Positions 25,330-38,163 of a DNA stretch of 64,000 nt are shown piece after piece (the first letter of the stretch is position 1; each line of letters begins with the position of its first letter). Where the stretch lies: positions 37,416,783 through 37,480,782 of the forward strand of contig OX359250.1 in the NCBI GenBank assembly GCA_947179485.1, read 5' to 3'. This stretch comes from Allacma fusca. Its lineage: Eukaryota; Arthropoda; Collembola; Symphypleona; Sminthuridae. The notes below the pieces were generated by a model. The model was not told the DNA's origin, searched no databases, and worked only from the letters and a program-made list of their open reading frames with translations. The position numbers were made by a program, and so were the translations under genes.

Positions 25330-25431
25330 AGTGTAATAGACAGCTGTCACTTGATCAGCGTGTAGAAAACGACATGCAAATCTGCTTGTTGAATGAGTCC
25401 GAGAACCAAACTCTCTCAGACTCTGACTCAA
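25330..25431 (+). CDS. Candidate internal exon, unknown protein (weak)
   Basis: I do not recognise the product. A pyrimidine-rich lead (TTCCTTTCCTTCTTCTG) ends in CTAAAG, then 102 bases stay open to CTCAA followed by GTATGT, a usable donor. The predicted peptide is acidic and polar: ECNRQLSLDQRVEND, then MQICLLNESENQ, then a DSDSS tail. Its composition is protein-like, but GTATGT is also part of the common TATG low-complexity sequence here. The reverse strand is open too. No homologue or partner exon is visible. Confidence 0.17.
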
Positions 25432-26191
25432 GTATGTATTTATACATCATTTCACTTTCTATCCCTCTACTTGAGTAAGCACTCAATATATTTCTGTCAC
25501 TCCATCCATTTACCAACAGACCCTCTAGTGATTTTTTCCTACTGGAGCTTATTCTCACAAGGATGGCTCCTCAAATACAGCTCAACTCCAGTATGTAGAA
25601 GCCCTCTGTACTCCACACCTACATACATCTGTATCCCCTGAACCCCCATACGGTTATGCATTATGTCCCATATCTACATTATAGCACTACAGCCTCTACA
25701 ACAATACCCTGTACAGATCTTACCCTACATACATATATACGTACGCACACATTTACATACAGCACAGAGCAAAAGGAACCAGGAAGTTCCCTTTGGCTTG
25801 AGGAACTTGGGAGACGAGTGTGTTCATATCGATACATTCAGATTGATTAAAATTAGATGGAGCTTTAATGTTAGGCTATTTATTGAAGTCGTATCCGTGA
25901 TCAGAGTCATTTCCCCTCCATTTTCCCCAATACGATTCCACAAAACCTCCGAAAACCCTTCAACATTCTTGTTCAATACATTGGTTCTTGTGAAATAGAA
26001 AATCTCTTTGAATTGTGTGAGTAAATGTAAATACCTCAAGACCTCCTCCGTACCCTCAATTTTGAAATAATGATAAATCATTTATTCTAAAACTACTTGT
26101 TGGTTTGCGTAACCAATGGACAAGGTAGGAGACAATGGCGAAAGTGCGGGGTTGACATGCTTGAAATGTAAAATCTAAGCTTAATATGGAG

Positions 26192-26192
<1 letters not shown>

Positions 26193-26230
<38 letters not shown>
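26193..26230. repeat. (TG)n microsatellite, 19 copies
   Basis: Uninterrupted TG run, 38 bases long. It is followed by AG and then by an open stretch ending at a GAG/GTAAGT donor-like site (26268/26269). Confidence 0.97.
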
Positions 26231-26232
<2 letters not shown>

Positions 26233-26685
26233 AAGTTGAGGGAATTAGAAGACGTGGATTTTAGGGAGGTAAGTGTGAGTGCATGGTAATGTAATGGGAG
26301 CCATAAGTTAAGAAATAAATGGTGCTACTGTGCTGCAGTTATGAGTGCAATTTTCGTAATAATTTGTGCTTGCTGAGCATAATGATGATGAAAATAATGC
26401 TCTCTGTACGGGCACAAGGGATATCGTTGGTGGAAGAAAAGGACTGTAATGAGTTGTGGTGACTGTGGAGTGTTAAAATGTGCTAAAGGAAATGTGCACA
26501 AAGACGTGCTCACCCTATGACAGAGGCAGTGAGTAAAAGTGCTGCGTTGGACACTGCACTACATTTCTGAGGCCAAGAAAGGAGCGCATTAGTATGGGAG
26601 GATGGAAGGAACGTTGATAAGTTTGTGTGCGTACAGTGAATGTTTTGAGTTTAAATGGGTATGTATGTATATACTGTCTGAGGGG

Positions 26686-26686
<1 letters not shown>

Positions 26687-26719
<33 letters not shown>
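26687..26719. repeat. (TG)n microsatellite, about 16 copies
   Basis: Uninterrupted TG run, 33 bases long, with a short GTAT run about 20 bases upstream. Confidence 0.97.
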
Positions 26720-26722
<3 letters not shown>

Positions 26723-26880
26723 GTGGAACGATGAGGAGATTTCAAGTTGGAGCAGTTGATGGTGATGGGAAATAGACTGACTCACTGGGTGGAGAAACAT
26801 CTCATCTTGTACTCCCCGGGAGGTGGACACATGTCAGCAGGAGTGCACCTCAAAAGAACCCGTACTCACTCGACCACCGA

Positions 26881-27120
26881 CAATCTACAAACCCATCAAC
26901 TACCTTCAAACTATCCACTTCACCACCGTCAATGATCTTAACCATCCTTCATCTCGTCTTCCTTGCCAACTCATGAATATACATCTTTTTCACGTCCTCG
27001 CCAACAACCCCTCAACCTGACTTTCATCTCTTTGCTCCTCAACCCATTGAGAGCCATCTTACCATTCCTTCCTCACATTAGTCCCAACCATAGTCTCCGC
27101 CCGTGCCCCTCCATATATAA
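26881..27120. other. Extreme C-rich, G-poor domain
   Basis: Hand count on the plus strand is about 17 G against 92 C in 240 bases, without a repeating unit. The flank at 26240-26800 has the opposite skew. Plus-strand open frames of 62 to 77 codons cover the stretch and are explained by the lack of TAG and TGA. Confidence 0.87.
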
Positions 27121-28609
27121 AAATATACTGGGACAACGGACAAAGTGTCGCCGGCCCAGCCAACACACACAGTGTAATTACCTGAGATACATTTAATTAT
27201 CCAAAATAATATACCAAACCCGATCCCTTTTTTCCTCATGATTTATTGAATTCAATTCCAACTAGAACACCGCTGTCAGCAATGGAGAGATACTCGACAG
27301 TACAGAACGCATGCATAATTACCTACATACATACATTCAGGCAGCGTAAACACTAATAATTTAACTTTTGCAGGAATAATTGAATGCTATTTAGAGGACT
27401 GCCCTGCAGTTGAGCAAGATTGTGTATGGGAAAGCGCTCTAAAGTCATAAATCATATTGTCCATATAAACCTGAGTGGCAAATAAAGTAGACTAAGGTTT
27501 CCCCACCTGATATAACCAGATTTCGATGGTAATAAAAACAGTTTACGGTGCATCAACTCCGTACTGTGGGACTCCACTCTGGCACATCTCACAACCCTGT
27601 TGTGACTACCCCAGTGAAACAATTAGTACGAAACCATAACTGTATTGAGAAATGAGAAACATGATGAGTAAGATCCTGGTCGGAGACACTTTTCAAAAAG
27701 AGTCATATTTCAAAGAGAACTTGTTGCGCGGACAGGGAACAGGACGGAGGCTGGGAGTACATACTTCAGATACATACATGTGTATAAAGTTAATGGAAAA
27801 AATTAGTAACGACAAGGTAATACAAGAGCAAGGTTCCCAAGTTTTATGACTTCAGATAAAGAGTTTTTACCGTGTCAAAAAATACGTTGGGAAAATGATT
27901 TGTACATTTAAATTTGTGAGTGTAAAAATGTTGTTAATTTAAATACTGTAGACAAAGGTCATGATGAGGCTCTGGCTCTCTGGGTACGCACTTCCTCCAA
28001 ATAAAAAAAAAGGAGAAGGCTCTGGGGAGAGACGGAGTCGGGAGGGAAGATAAGGCTGAGGTTGTTATTTTATATAGAATCACTTGAGACAAGCTCTTTG
28101 GAGTGGAAATGCAAATACAATGTAATGATATGGGCCCTGTTAGGGAATTTACGATGCAGCATTTTACTTAATGGGTTGGAGAAGGAGTGAAGGAATTAGC
28201 ATGTAAATTTACGATCATTAACCATTCTGGCTGAACAAGTTTGTTCACAAATCATTCACTTGTAAACCTTTAGAGTGGCATTAGTCCAGAGGTTTATGAT
28301 CATTTGGAAATTATTAGCAAATAATAAAAATTTGTTGAGAGGATGGACAGACTCAAAACAATTTTCACATTCTCACTCTCCACAGACGCACTCGGCTGTG
28401 TACAAACATTTGCATGGGACAGCTGTCCCACAATTAAGAGTCTCCTGTGATCCAGCCTCAGCCGAGTGGACAAAACTGTACAATTACCCTTTAATCACTC
28501 AAGAGCTAATAGATGGAAGTTTATCATTTTGATCATAGCGGAGGAGTGAAAAAGGACCTGCTTTAAGCCACAAAAAGTTCCTGTGGATGGATTCAGGTGT
28601 GTGGGTTCT

Positions 28610-28621
28610 GGGGGGGGGGGG
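28610..28621. repeat. G12 homopolymer
   Basis: A run of twelve G on the plus strand inside a G-rich stretch. Confidence 0.95.
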
Positions 28622-31532
28622 AATTTCATATTAAATCCTCTCAAGAGAACTCTTCGTCGGCAAGGTGCTCTCCTACAAGGGAGTGAAAGAATGTTGGCAA
28701 AATTCATGAATTTATTTTGTATTTAATAAATACGAAATGATAATATACCTCCATCAGATTATTGTCAATGGACGTGATTTGCATCTACAATCATGTGAGG
28801 CTTTGTCAGCAATTACCTCCGCCGTCCACTCCGTAGAGCCATATAAATTAACCAACTCTTTACTTTTGGCAAGGTCCTTAGTATCAAAGCTATTCCGTGT
28901 TCACAGAGTTTTATGGAAAAGTTCAAAGGAGCTCATCGCCACCTCACATTTTTCCCCACTCAAAGGAACCATGTTGTCAAGCATTTGTAAATTGTAATTA
29001 CACTTGAGTATGCACACTTGAGGGTTGGTGGTCAGCGGCAATTCCTATGAGCTTTCATATCAGTAAGGTACGCCTATGCGAGTACATACAGTCGGTATTC
29101 AGTATATGTTTGTACATATAACAAAATAAATGTTTGTATAATTACGTATGTATATAGACAGACGCACGTATCTCCGTAACAACCCTTCAATTATTAGTAA
29201 CTCCTGTTTTGGGAACATTTACAAACAACGTTGTCAGGATGAATTTAGGGAGGGAATTGTAAATTAAAAAAAACCTACTGAGGCCAATGAATTTTGAATG
29301 GGCCTCATTGACTCGTTTCCCCTGAAGGACCTCAAAATTCAGAGGGGGGATGAGAAGAGTAAAATTTAAAAGGTTGGGCTGGAAGTTATTTGTGCGTGTG
29401 TTCTCAATAATAGAAATGACTCTCTGACACTGAATCCTATTATCTCCGTAGAGTTCTTTGGCTGTAAAAGGCTAAGGAACATGACTAATTTATCCCTGAG
29501 TATCTGCTTGAGTGACAAGACTCTTTACCTTACCTGGTCATCGTATTTGGGTGGAAGATTTATCACATGGTTGAGTGAGAGAGACAATAATTTTTGCATA
29601 CAGACCTTTAAACTCGTATCATTGGTATGCACTCTGTCGACTCCCTCGACAGAACCACTCTGGGCCTCTGCTTTACTTACACAGAGACAATTTCGCTGAC
29701 TTTATCTTCCATCGGAATGTCAATCCTGAGCGTGCTTGAGAATTCACTCCATAATTATATGTACGCCGGGGTGGAGAGAAGTTTTTAGAACACCATCAAA
29801 AGTAGACAGCAACAAGTTTTCGGCATCTCCTTTCTGACTCGTAAGTGTAATAAAACATTCTGACTCTGTCCACTTCTGTCAGTAGCCCAATGAGCATATT
29901 GTCCTCTATTATGGCTCTTTTCAGGTACTTATATCATCAAGCTAGTCAAACATGGACGAGGGTTGGTGTAATAATGGGATATAGACTTAATTTCTAAACT
30001 CAGTCAATCATTAGCATAGTCATCGAAAACTGACCACACACCTGCCATCTCTGTACTCTCAGTTTAATTTTAACTCATCAGCTAGATCCCTGTAATCCTG
30101 TGTACCATTAAGCTATCCCCTGTATCATTTATCATGGGTACCTAAAATACCTAGTTTTTATTAAATGATAGATCCTACTATCCTGTATTTACAGAATACT
30201 AAACCTTTACCAGTAGTGTTGGGCTGATGGCTCATGACGGGAAATTATTCCTAGAATAATGCATCCTAATTCCTAATTCCAGAACACCCCAAACAAGACC
30301 TAACAATAAGAAGCTACAGGAGTGACATGTCCTGTCAAATGAAGGAAGTTACGGCCTGTAATTGTGTTAAAAATAATAATTTAAAATTTAATTAACCTCC
30401 TATTGAAAACTGTAGGATATTAAGTAATTCCCCCAGAACTGATATTAACAAGATCAGAGAGCCCCTACTTGGTATTCACGTCAGGAGTACTACAGTCGTC
30501 ACGGTACTTAAACCCTGGCTCATATATACATGAGCTACCATTAAATATCCAATTCTGAAAAAGAAAAAAAACCTTCAGGATGGTGAGCAATATATAGTGT
30601 GGCAATTGGCAAGAGATGAGTTTCAGAGATGAGATGTTGAGTTAATGGAGAGTTTCCGTACATGTAATTGGACGGTGGGGAGGGAGGTTGTTGCCAGAAG
30701 TGGAGAATTATAGTGGAGTGGTTCCAACTGAGCCTCCATCACAGGTATAGTGTTGAAGGGATTAAAATATTTGTAATTACAGGGAAATATGGGAGAGTGT
30801 AGGAGAGAGACGTGTGCTAAAACCAATACATATGTTAAGTATCTCATAAGTCTTGAGGATTCGTGAGGGACTGACATTGAGTTAGGAAAAAATATGGTTT
30901 ATGATATTGTGATCTTTGTTTGCACTGGGTGAGAGCCTGGAAGTATGTACATGTGGACTTGGTAAGGTCCTATTGATAGGGTGTGCTCCCAAGGTAGGAA
31001 CAACTGATCGTATGTAATTACTGGCATTTAATGAAACATTGTGCATAATTGTTATGTACATTCGGAAATGTAGGAAAACTAGTTCGAGGAGCATGTGCTG
31101 GGGAAGGTTGTTGGAGTTGGTAAGTTGTGTAGGTATGTACATAACTCAAGTATGCATGTGGGACAGGCGGGATGTCGCGTATGAGACGTCCTCCTGTATT
31201 CCAATGATTTGTGATGAGATTCGAAGCTCGGGGTAGGCTATATAAAAACAATATTTATTAGTCGCCGGGCGTAGACTATATAGTTGAAGAGTTTAACTGG
31301 GAATTGTCAAGATGTTCGCATCTCATTTGCGATCATCCGACGGGGAATAATGGCTTCGTATTGAACTCCAAGACTTTGAGTGTACAAAGTCAGGCAATTT
31401 CAAGGCATGTCACGTCTCCTTTCAAAACCATACATCCAGTTGAGAACTTGGGCTGGTAAACATCACACAGATTGCCAAGTTTTCCTCTCTCAGTGGAGAT
31501 TCATCCGCCGTCAAGTCTCTCACTAACTTGTG

Positions 31533-31535
<3 letters not shown>

Positions 31536-31574
<39 letters not shown>
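31536..31574. repeat. (GA)n microsatellite, about 19 copies
   Basis: Pure AG/GA run. Three overlapping open frames cross it and encode Arg-Glu or Ser-Leu alternations, so they are repeat artefacts. Confidence 0.97.
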
Positions 31575-31575
<1 letters not shown>

Positions 31576-33540
31576 CCAGGATGTGTGTATACACGTACCT
31601 TGTGATAGACCCAGGAACCAGTCCCTGTGTCAAAAACAAGGTAGGAGTGTATGAAAGAGTCCTGTTCCATATGAATCATTCTCTCCCAGAGTTTGCCGAG
31701 AGATTATTTTGCGAACAGTGGGCTCCTAATAGATACATAATACTCCTTCCACTCAATAAACTCCTTTTAAAGTTCAACTTCTGTTCACTCCACTCCTGGC
31801 TCCTCCATGTGCATACCCTTCCATGCGAATTCCCTCACCGTGGGCACAAGGTAATTATATCCCACATGGGTCGGTAATACCATGAGTCTGTATAATATTG
31901 ATGGGTTGACTCAGTAGGAACTTGTACGATTTCCCTTCCATATCCTTTCAATAAGCCCAGTGCTTTCTGGGCACACAAGGAGCAGCCCTACACATTGTAC
32001 AGGTGGGAGGAACCTCATCAGTTTTCTGGGCAACTTAAGCCTCAACTTCACGTCTTTCCTGACAGTAATGGAAACACTGGTACGAGGCCGCACGTAATGC
32101 CCGAGTCAATTCCAGCCTGAACAGTCTCCTACTTTGGGCTATGTTCAAGCCCAACCGCTGGAACTACCACGAGCAAATCCGACTTGACAGAAGGAGGACT
32201 TGACGGACTGTCAGTACCTCTTTACCTCTTTTTGGAAGTGTCTCTATCTAATGAGTCCTCAATCCGCAAAAATATTAAGGATGGCAAAACATTCAAATCA
32301 ATGTTTCATACTCATGAATGGTAAAATGAATATACGTGTTTTCCTTCAAACTTGGGCTTTCCCTCACTCTCGCTGACACTTTGATGGACTTTGGACCCGC
32401 CTGGAATTCCCTCCGTAGACCAAACTGGAGCATTTCATAATTAATATCATTTTTGCAATATCTTTTATTGAACATTTCACAGGAGAATTTTCTATCTGAG
32501 ATATTCCTATATCTGTCAATCCGAGCAAAATGTTTTAGTCAAGAGTGATTTCTTTTTGGGATTTTTGAAGGATCTGTACAAGGATCTATCCACTAGACGC
32601 TGTCAACTGTAAAAAATTGTAATTTTAGCCCTACTTGAATTCCGTAGATTTTGTTATTGTAAAAATAAAATGTAATGGAAAATAGACTCAACAAAGGAAT
32701 AGCTTCAAATAAATTCCTGTCATTTCCCAGACTTGCATATCATTAGCTGGGAATGGAGGGAGACAGAATTATTAAAATTAGGGAAGTTAAAACCCTTTTT
32801 TACGACGTACTTCTCAAATGACCCTGGCTGTGAGAAATTCTGAGGCTATTGTTACTGTTGTTGACAATGGATACGAGCCCCACGAGAGAAGGAGTAACTG
32901 ACACCTGTGAAAGTAATACTCCGAGCGTCCAGTCCGTCCGTGGTCCAGAGAGCGTCGAATTTATCTAAAGCACCAGAAATTAGTGTGAAGTTTAAAAAGG
33001 GGGCATAAATTAGTGAGTAATTCCGAGAATGGTAATTGGCAGATAACTTCCTAATTAATGGGGCTGAAACACTGGAATCCTGAGGCAGGTCAAAGATCTG
33101 GGATAAAAGTTGGGGTGAAGTCACACGAGATAAATCCTGAGAAGGAGGAAGATCAAAGCTGTTGATGAGGGACAGATAGAGAGATGCTGATAGTTTAGAT
33201 ATTTAAAACTAAGTACCATTACATAAATATGGACCATCATTTGATACCTTCCCTGTCGAGGTAAATACGACGGCCTGAGTCGGAGAGATGCGGTTGAGTG
33301 AGGGCTACTACTTGTGGAATGCCGATGTGTCCATTGATATGTACGCCGTCTCATCCCTGGCCTGCCTCGTAATCTTAATCATGCTGCATGATACCATGTA
33401 AATGTGAATGTGAGTAAATGATTCCAGGTAACGATAAAGATAAAGGGAGGTGAGTTGTTTATGACGGTGATGGCGGCCTCACATATCAACAAATCAACCA
33501 TCACAATAAATACAATCGTGTCAGCGTCAGCGCTCAAATC

Positions 33541-33900
33541 AACGGTCAACCAAACTGGTCATTATGTACTACTATTACACATTACTATTACCAGCCCATC
33601 GTTAACTACCGCTGTTTTATTACCCTTCCCTACCAACTATTTCAATCTCTATTTAATAGCCAGCATTTTATTAAGTTTTCTTTCATGCAACTTCTTCCAA
33701 TTTACTCTCATACCCTGCATTCCTCTATGCTCCGACATCCTCCCTACATATTATCCCTGCGTACCCCTCGCATGTCCATTCCCTATACTCCTCATATGTA
33801 TGTCCATTCCCTATATACTCCTCATATGTATGTCCATTCCCTATATACTCCTCATAGGTCCATTCCCTACATATTCCTCATACACACATTTATATATTTC
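33541..33900. other. C-rich, G-poor domain covering the longest open frame
   Basis: Hand count on the plus strand is about 26 G and 113 C in 360 bases. The longest open frame in the window (33455-33937, 160 codons) lies over it. The encoded peptide is dominated by Leu, Ile, Pro, Ser and Tyr, with an internal repeat, and has no recognisable domain, so I attribute the frame to base composition. Confidence 0.85.
33773..33880. repeat. Tandem repeat, about 4 copies of 26-30 bp
   Basis: TGTCCATTCCCTATA followed by CTCCTCATATG-type sequence repeats with starts at 33773, 33801, 33831 and about 33857, giving spacings of 28, 30 and 26 bases. The last copy is shorter and diverged. The repeat is read as a 10-residue motif (PHMYVHSLYT) in one chance frame. 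Confidence 0.93.
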
Positions 33901-35204
33901 TCTAATACTCAGTCCCTATAGAGAAGCCTATGCATAAATGCAAAGTCAGCACGAAGCTACATACCAGTCCCACATGTACTACAGAACCTCCTGAGCCTGC
34001 CATTACCCAGACTATAGTAATTCATTGAAAGTACTAGCTCTCCGCATATAATTCTTATATCCCTGTCCGTCGCACTCCTGAAACCTAATTCCATGGAAGT
34101 CGTTCCTTTTGATGATGTCCAGAGAGATCCCCATTCGATACTTATTACTCACATTACTTACTAGCTGCACTGACCAACTGAAGTTTTCTCTTGACTCCTG
34201 TCTCCGCATTAACCTGCACGCCTGCACCGTCACTTCGTCCACAATAATACCGCCCGACAACTAGTCTCAAGTACACAAGGCCCTCTTCAATTCATACAGC
34301 CTTATGACACGTAGCTACATATAATTATAGATACATATAGATACATACATAGCTCTAGAATACAAAACTAGATAGTCAAATGTAAAGTCACATTAATCTA
34401 GTCTCCATCCCGTTACATGCAGAAGCCACTGACGGAGTCAACCACTTTGACATACCTACAACCTCTAGCACCCGTAATAATTATCCATTGATGTACATCC
34501 CACTATTTTGCAATTTATATATTTACCAGACGGTACTAGTAGCAAAATATCCCTCACACAATTCCCTACATACAAAAGTAAAAAGTTACATGGATGACAT
34601 GTCAAATAAATACGGGGTTATAACTCCCAACAGCCTTGGAAGTTTGTACTGTAAGGTTTGCTGTATAAGTATTTAAGATAAAAACAAACCTTTTACACAC
34701 AGGACGTGGCATTCTCGAAGATTTTGCTGCCTGCCGTGTTTTCTAATTAAATGGCAAATTTCCAGAGAGGTACAGCAGTCAAACGCGTTTCAGGTATAAC
34801 GCAAGGCCGTAATGTCCTGTCAAGAGCTAACAATGCACCAGCAGCCCGTCAACCTTTCATTCACAGTGTACTTACCGTAAGCTTGTGCCTGTTATAGCTG
34901 TTACAACTGTGACAGTCCAGGAATTCAAACTACTCAAGTCAGCATTTCGTATCTGTAAAAATACTCCCACTCCACCACAATTTATTCCAAATACTGTTCA
35001 AAGCTCAGGCTTGTAAAGACTTGAGTCAAATATCATACTCAGACGTGAGCATTTCTGGAGGAGCTCTGACTCTATGGTGATTAAGAGCATTTGCGGCTTG
35101 GATAAAACTTTTACATATTTTAGCATCAGTTGTTGAGAATTTTACACTGTAACACCATGCTGTTGATATGCATGTGTCAAAAAATGTAAGCACATTGTTT
35201 GCTC

Positions 35205-35220
35205 TACAATTATAATTGTA
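35205..35220. repeat. Perfect 16-bp palindrome
   Basis: TACAATTATAATTGTA reads the same on both strands. About one such site is expected by chance in this much AT-rich sequence, so it carries little weight alone. Confidence 0.85.
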
Positions 35221-37318
35221 CATGGGCATAGCTCCGGAGGTGTTCATTGTTCAAATTGTATTTATTTTAGGTTTCTTTTGTATGCCGGCTGTAGTGGGAT
35301 TAGGGAAGTGTATTAACTATGACTAAAGTATTGGATATGCACGCAGTATACGGTGACAGGGTTGGAGGAAGACTGGGGGAAAAATAAACTTTTGCATGTG
35401 GATGCTACTACTTATGAGATGTATGTAAATATGGAGTTGTGCGGAAGCCTCCAAGTTTTTTTTTGTGTCTGATGACTTTTGGTCCAGAATGCAAATAAAA
35501 TATCATTTGATAAAGAGGAGTGAAGCCTTGTCGGTGCGAAGAATTAAACATCCGGCCGTCGATCAAATGACGAAGAGGCGAGTCGGAATGGCTGGCAAGT
35601 CGTTGTTACGGGAAGCCAATTCAGTCATTAAAAGCCATAATTGAGCTGTCTAACTACTACTTACTCTTATCAAATGTACCATGAAACAAAAGCAACCAGG
35701 AGGCAGAGTCTCAAAGGAAGAAAAACTGGATTTTCATCTTCCAGTTTACTTGGGAGCTCGTTAGAATCGACCTGCAAATGAATACTGCCTTATCTTAATT
35801 CCTAAATGCGCTTTACAACCTCCCTGTTTTTTTTACTTCGGCATTCTCCTCTCCTCAATTCCCCCTCCCCTGACTTGAGTCCTCCCAAGGAGCCAGTACG
35901 AACTAATCTAGATGTATCTTCCAGTTTACATCACTTCCTTATACAACCTCCGAAGGTGTATCTCCAAAAGAGACTTCTACTTTCTACAGAGTCAGACACC
36001 AGGGTTTGGATAAGAGCACGTAATAGAAAGATACCCATGTATGTATATATGTATAAATACAGCAGGTGTGAGCAAGTGGGCAAGTTTACTTTGAAATCAT
36101 CCGTAATCATCCGTATTATCTTTCACCCAACTGCCTCCCAGTCATGCTCGTGTTGATCAATTGCATGCGAATTCAATCAAATCATCACATATCATCGCAG
36201 GTGATATCATTTAAGCACGATATCATCTCTCTCCCTCCAATAACTAGTTCACACGCAAATCAATTCTTAATTTCCTCTGCCACTCCGAATTTCGTCTTTG
36301 TTTGCTCTCCTCATTATAATCGGCTTCGGAGTAATTACTTCGAAGCCCCTGAGGAATTTCTTTTCGCCTTCTTATTTATTCCCCTCCTGCCCTTATCCTA
36401 CCTCTAAATATACATACATAATGTCAATAGAGAATTAAGGCCCGGCTCCCTCAATAGCAGTCGGTGTCTTCACACGCGTATTTAATTACTCCTAGAGAAA
36501 ATATCCCAAGATCCCAACAACAGCACACGGACTTCCAACTGACAGAAGCTCATCATAGCTCACTCACCCAATTTTTAACCCACTCATTGACACTAATGCC
36601 ATGGTAAAGAGCAACCATTACCATAATTTCGAAGTTTTATTTACATTCCATTATTGTACCCACAATAAGTCATGGATGCGTGCGTGAATTGTTACATTGT
36701 CCAAGGAGCCGTTACCGGAGGTTCCTGTAACTCCCTGTTTGGGTTTTTGACAGATACATGCATTTGAGGATTGCATTGTGCTCAGATGTTATCCCAGATC
36801 GGAAATTTTTATGGTGAATTCAATTGTGAGTGGGACAATTTCCAAACCATGTGTTCCTCAAAGAGGCCATTGCACAATTAACTGTAGGTATTCTAATCTA
36901 TTGCTATATTTTTCTACTTGTGGCATTAAAAACATTTTGGAGTTATGAGGGAATAATATTTAATGGAGTAAAAATACGGTTAAGGTTAAATATATACAGG
37001 AGCCTTGAAGGCACAGTCCTGACTATAGTTTGACTGTTAATTTTGAAAGAAGCATTTATTTGGAGGATGTGGTGAAAAAAAACCATAAGATAACTAGAGA
37101 TTAAAGTCAAATGGCAGAGTTGGAATGTTAAAAAGGTTTTTTTATTGGGAGCTGGAACAAGTGGTAGTAGCGATTGTTAATTTAGCATTTGTTACTCCTC
37201 ATGACATTAATCAATTCTTTGGACGTTTATTTCTCCCCGTACATGTTTGCTCTCTCTGTTGATTTCCCTCTGTCAAATGACTGTATATGTAGACATTTCA
37301 TTTTTTCTCCTGCCAGCA

Positions 37319-37341
37319 TCTCTCTCTCTCTCTCTCTCTCT
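37319..37341. repeat. (CT)n microsatellite
   Basis: Pure CT run of about 11 copies. Confidence 0.95.
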
Positions 37342-38100
37342 TCCCTTCCCGTGTAGATTTTATGATTATTGTTATTACAGAATCGTAATAAATTACATTG
37401 TATGCATTACTTTTTGTACAGTCGTTTGAGGAGGCTTATAAGGACCTCAAGGGGGTATACACACATACCTTTTGGTAGTTGGAGAGGACAGAGGCTATCT
37501 ATCATTAGCCTCCATTTGGAATTTCAACTGTTCGCTTAAATTTCATTTAGATGCGGAAAGCGCTCCTCATCAAATAAATCCATTTGGACGAGACAATGAA
37601 CAAAGGCGACAAGTTAAAAAAACCAGAAGCGCCTGCCATGCATATTCATTAAGGAAAAAATATTAATGTCCAAGTAACTACTACTCCCTGACATTATATC
37701 ATATCCTCCATTCCGCACCATCTCTCTCTGACACATAGACCAGTACTTAACTCCATGCCGGGGAGTACAGTTCACTGCCATTTACTTCATGGGCCCGAGC
37801 CCTATCACTTGACTACAGTCATGCCTCTCAACCAGGGAACCATCTCACAGTCCACATGCTATGCTCGTCGTTCATTTCACTTCAATGTGAATTTGTGACT
37901 TTATGCTGGTCATAAATTTTTTCAACCCTTTCAGAGTCTCACACATACAATTTAAATACCGTCATGAGGACCCTCTTTCTTCCGAATAGGTCAGACATGG
38001 ATACCCATGTCAATGGTACAATACAGACAATAACTGTACCAATAATTTATAAACGTATAATAATTATGTACCTAATGTTTCCTATATAAATCCTTACACA

Positions 38101-38161
<61 letters not shown>
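38101..38161. repeat. (CT)n microsatellite, longest in the window
   Basis: CT run of about 29 copies with a single CC interruption near 38107 and a CC end. The minus strand encodes a long Arg-Glu alternation here. Confidence 0.97.

Positions 38162-38163
<2 letters not shown>

Larger units (their letters stand above)
25432..33450. other. Gene-free block with alternating skew
   Basis: No gene is recognised. C-rich (25501-25740: about 26 G and 76 C), G-rich (about 26240-26800) and C-rich (26881-27120) domains alternate. The block also holds two long GT runs, a G12 homopolymer at 28610-28621, a 7-bp inverted repeat at 29279-29285 and 29301-29307, and a GA run at 31536-31574. A 65-codon ATG frame at 27652-27849 has a mixed, lysine-rich composition, but there is nothing to support translation. 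Confidence 0.65.

Noticed and set aside
33455..33937. 160-codon plus-strand open frame, the longest in the window
   Set aside because: It covers a stretch with about 26 G and 113 C per 360 bases, where TAG and TGA are rare. The peptide is Leu/Ile/Pro/Ser/Tyr-rich, includes the translated 26-30-bp tandem repeat, and has no domain.
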